Shown here: in pieces, positions 12,516-24,600 of the stretch
Position numbering within the stretch: position 1 is the stretch's first letter
Layout of the letters: every line of letters starts with the position of its first letter
Assembly (NCBI GenBank): GCA_029204225.1
Contig: CM055093.1
Coordinates: forward strand, 22,129,436-22,193,435
Direction: 5' to 3'
DNA length: 64,000 bases
From: Diphasiastrum complanatum
Lineage: Eukaryota > Streptophyta > Lycopodiopsida > Lycopodiales > Lycopodiaceae
Made by a program: the position numbers and the translations under genes
The notes under the pieces: model-generated
Databases searched by the model: none
What the model was told of the DNA's origin: nothing
Seen by the model: the letters and a program-made list of their open reading frames with translations, nothing else

Positions 12516-15031
12516 ATATTATGAGCCATTTTTGGTACCCTCCTTATGTCAAGACCATATCAGGTTCCAAACAACTTAATTCCAGCTCTCTATTGGTTCT
12601 AATTGCAACACAACTCATTCACATTGCTAATTCTATTTGTAGTGCAATTTGTCACTGGTAGTAATCATTAGAGCATGTGGACACTTTCTTGAATAGTATG
12701 AGTCTCTAGAGAACATTATATCATCAATCTACATTTTCCATCAACAACAATCGACAGTTAGTTCCATTGCCCATCGATATTTTAGTATGATACTATCATA
12801 TATCGAGGGGGAGCAGAGCACCCTGTCATAACAAATATCATGTCTATAGCCACAACATGACATCGTGTTGTTAGAGATTTGTGCACCGATGCATTAGTTT
12901 CAACCTCAAGTTTCACCAAATCAATATAGTACTATACTTCAAGCTACCTTCACTTACGATTCTAGTGGAATGTCCATTTGCTTCTATTCCTATTGATGCT
13001 TCAATGCATGGTTTCTCCAATGTGAATGAAGTGATAAGAGAAACGTAATGTTGGCATTTTATATTATACAACCAGAGCTTACATCCATTGCTTGCCTGAT
13101 TGGCGAACTTTTCAGTAGGATATTTGCCATGTTGAGTGATCTAAATTGACTCATGTCAGGCTGAGGCAAACAGCCATAAGATCTTTTAGACAAGACAACG
13201 GTTCTTTTGGATGAGTTAGAGGATCATCACTAGCCACAAAATGTATTTCAAATGGGGCAAAGATCCATTTAGTTGAGGTAGAGGATCGTCTTATATGTCA
13301 TGATATACCCAATGAGACAGAACTTCACGTAGATGAGATCCATATGTGATGGTTTACAAGATACTAGAGGCATTGTACTGGCACATGATCTTCTAGAGGA
13401 GAGATTCTCTTTTGATAAACCATCTTGTGTGCAAAAAGCTTAAGAATCAAAAGAATGGCATGATGCAAATATAATGCTATGAATGAAAACTCTACATGGG
13501 AGTGAGTAGACTTCCTCATCATTAGAGAGCTATTGGTTGCAACTCTCAAACCTCCATTCCGACTTACAAGCATCATTTCATTGAATGAATTAATGGCTCT
13601 GGGATAAAGAGAGATCAATATTGAAATGTTTTCCGTACACATTAAAGTTTAGAGACAGAATATTCCTGGAGCTATAGGAGATGAAGCTGAAATGATCCGA
13701 AAGAGGTCTGGAATGATATTCTCCACAGCGAAGCAGAACACTCCTCAACAAATATTATTAACTGCAATAGATCCTCCACTTAGAAGCTATACCATGTCTA
13801 TGTAATGTTCTACATCAAAAGATTAACACATATGCAAGACTGAATCCATATTTGCAAAGAACATTGAATTCTCATGCATGGATGGCGGAGTGACATCTAT
13901 AGCATGACCTCTGATTGGAAAATTCGGTAAGATGAATGGCCAAGAGAACCTCAAAATATGTAGTCTTTCCAAGAAAAATTCACGAAGAACCTTTGGGAAG
14001 ATGCAATATTATCAGGAGAACAGAGTTGTACAACTGTTAACAAGAGAACAAACTAAGCTAAGATTGAGCCAAGCTTTTTGAAAATAAGCCACTGATCTTG
14101 TATTTCAACGGCAACAGTTAACTTCCTGCCCTGGTGAAAACTTCTAGTACATGTACTTGGTTTTAATCAACCAGTCAGTATTTTTTACTGGATGACAAAT
14201 GCACACAAACCTGTTGGCAAAGGGCATCCAGCCCAAATTCTTGTTTAAACGTCCTATTGCGTGCACTGTCTTGTATATATTTGATCACACATGAGGATTC
14301 AGGAAGTTAAATCTAGTTGAAATCACAGAGAAGTCTGTTTTTTAGCAGGCCTAGAATGATTTACAGGCCGAAATCTCCTGCAAAATTTAAGAATACCATA
14401 CTCGTGAAAGGCTGTATAACTATAATGTAGTTGCCTCCTTGCTGTGACAAGTGATTGTATTCGAGTGAACCTGTGCTAAACACAAGTATTGATGGCAAAA
14501 GTTTTTAAGAGAGCTGCACCCACTGAACTTTGGTGTTTATATTATACTCTTTGCTGTGTCTTACAGCTGATCCCAAACTCCTTTTACAGTCAATTATTGA
14601 CAACTCGCAGATAGATGGGCTAAATCTGTTAAGGATGATCTCTAGCTAGAGAGTGCCAACTTAAAGTTCTTAATCACTTCACCGCTTTATCAAATCATCA
14701 GACCACACTTACTTTCCTCTTGATGAATTTGTGATCGAGCAATAACGATGGCTGGCTAGGGATTGAGCAATCAACTAGGGTGGTCGGGGTATCACCAGTA
14801 TTGATATACCCTGAGCCTGGTTATAGCATTATATTAACTTCCACCTAGACTGTTCATCAAGCTACAAAAACAGGATAGCAAAGAAGTCAAAGCTGCCAAA
14901 CAACACACGTTTCAACATTGCGAATCTTAAGGGGCTATAGAAGGATGAACATCAAAAGAGGTTAACACACTTTGCTGTAACAGGAAGTGGCATAAGGTTG
15001 GACTATTGAATTGTCCCAAGTGTTTTGAAAC
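12516..15031. other. Unassigned 3' flank of gene A
   Basis: No recognisable gene. It holds the presumed 3' UTR of the minus-strand xylosidase gene. I did not find a convincing AATAAA signal close to its stop codon. Confidence 0.35.
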
Positions 15032-15642
15032 TCATGAATCCAGAATCAGTATTACAGAATGTTCAGCCTCATCTACTGTCAGTGTATATAAACCTGGATA
15101 AAGCACTCCTTTGCCTTCTCCCTGAACCAGTTTCAAATCTCTACATGGTACAATGTTAAATACCACACTTTTGGATTTCTTTGCCTGTAAATGAATGCGG
15201 TCAAAAGCCACAAGGTATTTGTTTGGTAACCCCTTTACACTCGTTGGAGGCTTAGCATACAAAAGTAAAACATGGCTTCCTTCCCTATTGCCAGTGTTCG
15301 TTACGTTAAGAGTCACATCAAAGTTCAAATTCTCACAAGATGGATCTTCTGCGTCAAGCTCAGATGTGAAGTGCCTTATAAGCCCAAGAGAGTTCGGAGA
15401 TGTTTGGAAACTAGTCACTTGCCTAATCAACTTCTTAGAATATATAGTTCCTGGCGCCAACACAAAAGAGGACAAAAAGTTTGTGAAACTTCTGCCATGT
15501 CCAAAGTCATAAACAGTTTTGCCCATATAGAAACGATATGTCCTGCCTGGATATCCACTTGTCTCATTTGGACGCATATGCATGTTCAACATCGATACTT
15601 TCACAAACTCTTCAGGATACCATGTAAGAGGCAGTCGACCAC
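15032..15642 (-). CDS. Gene A exon 7
   Basis: 611 bp including the stop, residues 609-811, from [13 protein letters not shown] through [10 protein letters not shown] and the fibronectin-III-like domain to LILDS. Acceptor AGCAG|GTGGTC. Confidence 0.93.
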
Positions 15643-18600
15643 CTGCTTGCAGATATATTAGTATGTCAGTCAAAACATGTTTAGAATATGAAAGCATTTA
15701 CCGATAAATTTATCTAGATGAAACTGTGACTAGAAAATAGAGTTGTACGCCATGCTAAAAAAAATCTAAGAAACAGGTTACAATCCATCGTGGCCAATAT
15801 TATGCCTAGTTTGGAAAAGCCTACCTGGGTTATAGTCTCCATACATAATTTGAGCAAGTGCCTTGCCTCCTGCCTCACCAGGATATCCTATCCAGAGAAT
15901 GCTTGATATGTTGACATTGTCCTTAGCGAATGATATATCCACAGGACCTCCACACATGATAACAAGAATAACAGGATGGTTTTCTACAGCAGCCTTTGCC
16001 GCAACAGTAGTCACAAGTGTTTGTTGCTGTCCAGGCAGAAGTAAATCTTTCCTATCATGTGCTTCTTTTTCTTGCTCTTCATTCAAACCGACAATCAGCA
16101 CTATTGCATCAACTTTCTCCACCATGTCTAGAGCTGCATATAAAGAAGGAAGATCTTCACAAGACACTTTGATACACCCAGGCTCAAAAAAGACAGTGCC
16201 ATATGCTTGTAGCCCCTGTAAAGGTGTAATGAAATTGCAGGGAATTCCTGCAAGCAAAGAAGCAGTCATCTAGCAAGCTTGACTTATTTAAACTTGGGTG
16301 ATCATAGCAAATCAATCAAGAAAGTTGACTTCAAAAGACTAGCACATCTAATACTGTGAATCATGAAATTAAACTAACTTTTGACTCCTACATATGCCTT
16401 GATTATAAAGAACTGACAAACAATTCTCTTCATTATGAGGAGTCCCTTAATCCACAAGAAAAAGGACAAATTATGCAAAATTTCACCAGCAAAAATCTCA
16501 TGACACTTTTTCTATCTCATAGTTACAGAAAAAGAAGCTCACTAGTATACATTTGATCAGCAAAGATCTTATGAACAGGTAATCAGAACATGTGCGGCTT
16601 CCACAAATCCGCAGAAAACATGACAATAGTTGGCCTTGTGAAAATGGCAAGGATAAAAACATTCAGTGTCCCCACCACCGACCATGAAATGTGGACATTG
16701 AAGTCGATGACAACTTCAGTCCACAAAAGGCTGGCAACTACCTTCACTGGGCAAAAAATGTCTTTTCCTTGCCCCTCAAAACTCTGAATAACTAGTATAT
16801 GAAAGAACTACATTTCAAAAAAATCTAAATGAGTTAGTCAGACAGTTCCCATAACCTTAGACTAGATGGCTATGCTAGATCAAACCCTAATAGAAGGTTA
16901 TCCTTTTAGTTCTTATTTTGTCGGATTGTCATAGTTAGATAAGATCATAAACAAAGGGTTGAAGCCAAAGGAAATTAGATTACTTGGTTAAACTTAGATT
17001 AAAGTTGGTTAAGAGAAGAAAATTAGATCCGTAGCATTAGGATGAGACTGATTAGATCGAGTCCATTAGCTTATAGGATTAGATAGATCTGATAGATTTT
17101 TCCTTAGGTGAGGATTAGATCGATTTTCCCTTGGGCTAGAATTAGGTAGATTTGATAGATCTTATTAGTTCATAGAATAGGAACATTAGATAAGGTTTAT
17201 TAGCTTATAAAGTAGAATCTTACATATAGACCATTAAGTACAGAATAGATTTAACCTATTAGACTTCTATTTCAGGCAGAATTAGAACAATTAGAATTAA
17301 ATAGTCTAGAATTTCCCAAGTAGAAATCCGATGATGAATGCTGATAGTTTGGCTTCCGACCGTTTAATCAGAATCAGAATATTGACAGACTATAGGTAGA
17401 CTGACCTAGACTGTAGGGATAAAGTTAGGATAAATCCTTGTAAATATTTCCCATCAAAAGTGAAATTTATCCCCATGCACCATTCCCACCTCATCTCTAC
17501 CAGCCAGATGCTGTCAATTGGAAGAAAGCAAACCAAAACTGGAAAAAGAAGATGCTGCTATTTATAGATCTTTGAGTGACCCAAAATATTTATCAAGCGT
17601 AGATGCACCTATGTTCAAGCCTCAAGCCTATCTCGAAAAATTTAGTCATTATTTATTAGCATCAAAAACATACTTGTTAAACAGTTTTTACGACATTTTC
17701 GAATATTCGATGGTCCTTATCTTTTATGAGCAAATATTTTGTAAATCTCAAAACTTCATCAAATTTGACTGATAATTTCTTTTACAGGGCCTACTTCTAA
17801 GTTACATCCATTTTGGTTTTGTTACTCAACTTTGCACTTCTATGATTTTTTCATATAAGCCTGGATTTCAATGCCATAAAAAGCAAAAGTCATCAACTCA
17901 TCACGACCAATCCAGTGCAACTATTTTCACCTCAATATTCATTAGCATTATTTGCTCAAAAAATCCCCATATAGTACTGGTACCCTCTGTGTAGTTGAAA
18001 ACTGGAAAAAAAAATTGTATAGGGCCTCAAAATAAAAACCCTAAACTCAAAATACTAACCTCTAACCTGTTCGTTACGATCACAGATGGTTCCAGTGGGA
18101 CAGAGATAGCAGCAGGGGGGACGCTGTCCTGCCTGCACCCCCCGGTAGATAAAAATGGGGGTCCAAATCATAGAATTAATGAACTGTGGGCGGTTCACCA
18201 CGGTTTGGAGAATCGTACAGTTCTCAAATTTTTTTGGCCAAAACCGTGGTGAACCGTGTAGTTATTAATTAATTTATTATTTTTTTTAGTTCATTTTTTA
18301 TCAAACATTGATAATTTATTTGTTTATTTATTTATGATGAACCATGAACCGTGGTACAGTTCACCCCGCGGTTCTCAGACCCCACGGTTTTGAGAACCGT
18401 GGGTACTATGGTCCAAATGCGCGCCGATAAGGGCCCAATATTTATGCCCCCAACTGTATGCACATTGCACTCACATCTCCAGTGAAATGATTGCAAAAGT
18501 GATCATCATCCATAGAGTTAATAGCTCAAACTGTAGGATTAACAATTAGTGAGAACCAGAGCAAATACCAACCAAATAGCTACTGAAAATAAGATCTGTT

Positions 18601-21600
18601 TGTGCCCTATCTACTGCACTTCTAGGAGGCAAAACGCTGGTTTGACCATTGCTCCCCTAGAAAAATTTCAACTGTTTTTCCAAAACATAAAATAAAAACA
18701 ATTTTTTTTTTTGGTACAGAATTGCGTTTCTAGAAACGTTTTTCTCCAAAAACGTGTTTCTGTGCAACTATGCCCTAAACTAAAAAAAAGGCGTAAAATG
18801 GACTTTTTAAGCCTTTTTTTGAGTTTAGGGTTTGTATTTTGAGGCCCTATACAATTGTTTTTGTAGTTTTGAACTACATAGAGGGTACCAATAATGTATG
18901 GGGATTTTTTGAGCAATTTTTTTTCCCCGATTTGCTGAAGCGAATCGCGATTCGATGCATCACGAATTTCAAGTTTTTTTTTCATTTTTTTGTGATTTTT
19001 TTTGTCTTACAAAAGAAACAACGATTCGCAAATCGCAATTTGATGTTTTTTGACAGGGTGGAAACAAACAGAAACAATTAAGTGAAAATGGACAAAAAGG
19101 TGAGAGATTGACATGTATAGAAGCAATTTCATGTCGGGGAGTAGTACAAAGTTACTACAAACCCAAGGAAGTGGACCCTGCATCCAAACGCGGGTCCGCA
19201 TCCGCGTCCGGGCGCGGACGCGCCAGGGGTGCGTCCGGGGGTCCGAACGCGTCCGTTTTTTTTAAATATTTCTGAAAAAAAATTTAGTTTATTTAGTCTT
19301 AAAAAATAAAAATAAAAATAAGGGACGCGTCCGACCCTGCGTCGGACGCGGATTGCCCGCGTCCAGCCCGGACCCTCATGTCTGCTACAAACATATCAAA
19401 TCAAGGAAACAAAGTGCATGAAAAGAATGATGAACGGATAATGTAGAATCAACATAAGAACCAATTGTTTACAACTATTGCAATTTTGCAAAAGTTGAGG
19501 CAACCTCAGAAGTCTTTCCAAGGGCTTCTCACGTTAGAAGCTCCTTACCTTGTCTAGACTCTAAATCCATATGAAGAACACATACAAAGAAAATAAATTT
19601 GTACTCAAATCCATGCTAGTCACACATCTTGAAAAACAAGTGTTGTTACTCGATAATTAGAAAGCTTGCAGCTGGAAAATACCTGCATAATTTCCAAGCA
19701 TGTCATCTGAGGCATTTCCATGTGGACCAATTACAGCCAATGTATGAGTACTTTCTTTAGATAATGGTAAAATCTCGCCTTCATTTTTCAAAAGAACAAT
19801 ACCCTCTCTAGCAGCTTCAAGTGCTAAATGTTGATTTTCTTTTGTACATACAGCTTCAGGTCCAAGCCTTCCAAACAGTTGGGTTTTGGGATTTCCATCA
19901 AAAAGCCCAAGGCGCATTTGGACAGATACTAGCTTGGAAAGGGCTTCATCAATGTTGACTTCAGAAAGTTTTCCTTCATCAATCGCTTTTTGCGCATGCT
20001 TTGAAATGTAAGTCCCACAGTTTAAATCCAGCCCTGAAATAATGAAGATTTGCATTACTGATAAAATAGATAATTATACAGAAACTTATTCCATCTACAA
20101 CTAAGATAATTGAAAGTGGAGCACCAAGATACTGTACAACAAATGATTCTTTAAATTGACTTGCAGTTATGCATTCAGTGATGTTCAGTGTTTAATTTCA
20201 AGCCATAAAACTTTTCTCGGCTTTCAGAAATTCTGGAATAATAAGAGATCAACCTAGCAACATATTACCTGCTTTCAAAACTTCAGAAACTGCATCTTCA
20301 GGGGTCGGGGCATAATTGAAATAATCATGAATAATAGCCACCGCATCACAGTCAGAAACAATATACCTGCCACAATCAGAATTGTCTTATCACAAGCACT
20401 AAAAGAAATCATGCCGTTGAACAGTTTCTTGTCTAATGCAGTTTAGAGTAGTCATAGGCATATCTTCACTGAAGCTGTGCAGTTAAATGATTCATTTAAG
20501 AGCTGCAAGCTTTCCGTAGAGAAGTCAAAACTTTCATGGATGACCATAATGCAAACAATCTACATGATGACCAGCCATTGTGTGCTTGTAATTGTGAAAG
20601 TTTCAGCATTTATAGAGATTCTAACCCTGGAGACCACGAAGAAGTATGGTCCTCCTCTATTTGAATTCTGCAAGGACTTGTCTGTCGTGATTCACGTTCT
20701 AAACATTAGGTGTCATGATACTGCTCGGACTTCCTCTTAGAAGGTAAAGCTAAAGTTTTCCTTTACATTCAGATTCTGGCAAGCAATATGGCCTGAAATT
20801 TTTCCAGAATTTTATTGAGGAGGTTTACAAGTTGACTTCCAATTAATGGGTCATTTAAACCTTTATTAATTTTGCACGTTAAATGTTTGAATACCAAAAT
20901 TGTCTGTAACATACCCATCAAGCCCCCACTTTTGTCGGATAGTCTTTGTGAGCAGATTGTGGTCAGCGCAGGTTGGTACTCCATTCAAGCGGTTGTAAGA
21001 ACACATAATGCAGCTGACTCCACCATCTTTAACACAGGCTTTAAAAGGTGGATTGTAGGTATCCTCCAGATCTTGCAAAGTCACCTGATCTAGGAAAAAA
21101 ATAACTAGATTGGTTTACCACAAGTTTACAATCAATCAGATTATGCAAGCATATAACCTTGTTTTACAAATCCATCTTCTGCTATTATTTGAATTTGCAA
21201 GTTGATAAAAATCACGAGGACCTCATCGGGAATAGAAATGCTTGCTCTTTTTAGAGGTAATAATATCCTCACAGGCTTTAGGAATAGTGACGTTTAAAGT
21301 TATGAACATTCTGGATCCTTTCCTAGAAAGATATGCATCCCCTTTTGGAGGAGACAAGGCTTCACGATTGATCATCAATAAAAGAGGTTCAATAAGGTGT
21401 TGGGGCATGGTGCAGTTACATTGTCATCCTTGTGTGCACCATCCTCATGTCTGCACCACGTTTTTCCACCAATTGACTTGAGGATTGTGTGCCTCCATCC
21501 ACAAAATCCCCAAGATAACTTCATTCATTGTAATACATATTCGATGTTATAGAATATTTTATTTAAAAAAGGATGCAATAACAAGAAAGCAGCAATTCAT

Positions 21601-24600
21601 TTGAAGAATACAGAAAGAAGCAATTTACATGAAAAATATAAAATTAAGTGCAAATGTGAGGTTTCTTGGTCAATCCAATCTTCAAAAATAGGTAAGATAT
21701 CTTGTAAATGGTCTGCATATACTCCTATGGCATTACTATTTCCATCATTATGCCCTTTACAAGGTGTCAGCTTCAAATTTTACTTCCTCCACCGCTTGTA
21801 TGCCTTGTAATCGTTTCACCAGTTGAACAACTAAATCTGCATATTGCATGGGTATGAGGATCCTCCATCTTCACTTGCAATCTTATCTTAATTGGTCAAG
21901 ACATGGATTGAGTACTTGGGATGTATTCATAGTTTGGATGTTTAAGATACGAAATCCCTTCGTATACTTCTGAAAGTCCTTTCCCTAGTTAAGTTGCCAT
22001 CAACATTCTCAAATATTCTTCACCTCATTTACATCCTTGAAAACCATAACAAACTAGCCTTTAGACTATGCCAAAATTGCCATTGAGTGATATTTCCTAA
22101 AGTTCTTGCTTCTGGTCCCACAAATAAAACAAGGTCAGGGCTTCATCACTTAAAAATACGAGAGCATCATCACACACACCATTAAGTTGAAAATGAATAG
22201 TAAATCTATCCTTCTAAACCCCCCCCCCCCATCTCTTGATTCTCATCATAGGTTCGTACTTTGATGCTTGACAATACTTTTCTTATCAGCTGATTGTTCG
22301 ATTGTATGATTGGGTTTCCGATTTTGTCTTCATTCTTCACTTGTGGCATAGTCGTAGTATATGCTCCACTTCTAGAAATAATTGTTGTATCCACATATTC
22401 ATGATGCCCTTGTCTTCTACCATGAATATTAAGTGAAATTGGTTTCACACTGACTCAACTATTTTCAAAAGGAGGTTTGGTATCTTAGCTTATGGGTTGT
22501 CCTCCCATTCTGATTCAAAGATCTCAGAATATATACTCAAAGCAGTCAAGCTCTCCATGCTTCAGTTACTTGTCTTCTATCTGTCTTCTTCCTATTGGTT
22601 ATCAAGTTGTCCATGCAGCACTAAGCCCCCACTGAATTCCTACAGCAACAATGGACAAGTTGAAATACTTCCTGCTTTTGATCAATTCTTACCGTGTTGT
22701 TCCTCTAGAGAGCACGATGATGTATAAGATAATTTTTGTTAAGGGTTTGGCAGAGTTCAGCAAGTGGTGATGTAATCAAAGAACTTGTAGGAGAAGCATT
22801 AGAAAAGTGTGCCAACCTCTATTTTGATGCTAACGACAAAAAATTCAAGATATTTTTATGGGGAAACTCCTTATGCAAACATAAGATAAGCATTATATGT
22901 TTTCCTTGTCGTCACACTTGAAAAAAACTTTATCCACAATAAGTTGTTACTGCAATTTTCTTTTTCTTGTTGTAGGTCATCACTCTTTAACGATTTCCCT
23001 TTCTAATCAACTAGGTTTGCAACTCCCTAAATGGAACATCGGACCTTTTGGAAAAAACTTCCTTTGGTGAACAACCATCTAGCTGGAGTTTATCAAGAGA
23101 GACTACAATACTCAAATGTGGCCGGAGTCTCTCTTCTAGCATAAATTAGATCCTATTCTTGCAAACACAGGGATTTCTTCTCTAGAAAAAGATATGAGTT
23201 ACTGCAGTGATGGATTTAACACTCTTTTGGCCATCAAAATACCTTCACAGGCAGCATCTAAAAGCAAAAGGCTAGAGACTCCCCCTTTTAACCCTTTATC
23301 TTGGTACTTCAATCTTCGATTGATGTTATCTAGATCTCCAGAAGACTCCCCCTTTTAACCCTTCATCTTGGTACTTCAATCTTCGATTGATGTTATCTAG
23401 ATCTCCAAAAGTCAATGCTTCAGTTTGAATTGTTTTGCAAACCATTCTCTTTGCATAACCAGCGATTGATTTCTTAGAGACTTGGAGATCCCACAAACAG
23501 CCCTCTATTGGTGCTTTGATTCTTCCTTCAATCAGAGGTTGATCTCTAGTTTTCTTCGTCGAAGCTTCAATCTCAATTTGCTTCAAGTTTTAAGCTTCCT
23601 TTGCATGATAAGATAACTCTTCCACCTGATCGATCAAAAAATGACAATCGGTTCAGCTAAAAACTAATCTTATCATCCAAAAGATGATTGGGCACAGTTG
23701 CACCCCCATGACTTGAAGAAAATATATTGAAGTTAATGTTGCATCTCTGACGAATTGGTTAATATATAGTGTAACTGTGGATTATCATCCCTATAAATGG
23801 GGTGTGATTGCATTTCTAAAAACTTAGCAAAATCACATCATGAATGCTATTTTCATGTTGCAAATTAAAATCAAGCATGTTAAATGGTCAGCCTTGGTCA
23901 AGAATCCGCCTTCATGACATTCTACACAATTACGAAAGTTATTAATCAAAAAGCAATTAATCATGGACCCAAAGAAGTGATACAATGGCAACATGGAAGT
24001 CATTTCACCTCTTTATCCAAATCGAGCACATCATATGTGCCATGGGCCATCTTGAAAACAGGTTTGATTTTGATGTATTTGCCAAACACATTTCAAATGT
24101 CGAAAATGAATCCCCCCGGCCCCCACACAACTGCAAACTTTGCAAACATATTGGAAAAATACGATGTTTGCAAATGTAAATCAAAAATCACCTTCTTCAC
24201 GGGTGAAGGTTTGGGCACCTAACAGCTCACTATCACCATACCCGTGCTACCATCATTTGTCACAATAGTCTCTTGGGGGAGTCTCTCCCCCCCCCTCCTC
24301 CGCAGTAGCGAAAGCCTACTGCCACCCCAACGATGTACTTTTGAGCAGGGAAAAGATTTTCCCTCTTTTTCGTCTTTTGTGCTTTGCTCAGCCTTCAGGT
24401 GAAACCTGCAAACTTCTATAGTAATGTTTCCACGAACAGGAATTAATCGATGAATCATTCGCATCAAATTCAAATCGGAAAGTCTCAGACATTATCATTT
24501 TTGGGGTTCTGTGAACACCAATTTTGTTTCAACTTTCTATTAGGAATAGTGAATTGTATGTATTCAATAGCAATCTAACACGTATAAGAAACATTGTAGA

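Larger units (their letters stand above)
16248..19682 (-). other. Gene A intron 5 (3,435 bp)
   Basis: Phase-1 GT-AG intron. It holds the nested inverted-repeat element at 17952-18916 and the GC-rich hairpin element at 19180-19369. 16,850-17,300 is rich in short TTAGAT/TAGATT motifs. No other coding sequence is recognised. Confidence 0.8.

Noticed and set aside
13364-13642. 92-aa minus-strand frame downstream of gene A
   Set aside because: No motif and no supporting context; not reported as a gene.
22206-22448. 80-aa minus-strand frame in gene A intron 2
   Set aside because: Its end is poly-Gly from a C run, and no homology is recognisable.
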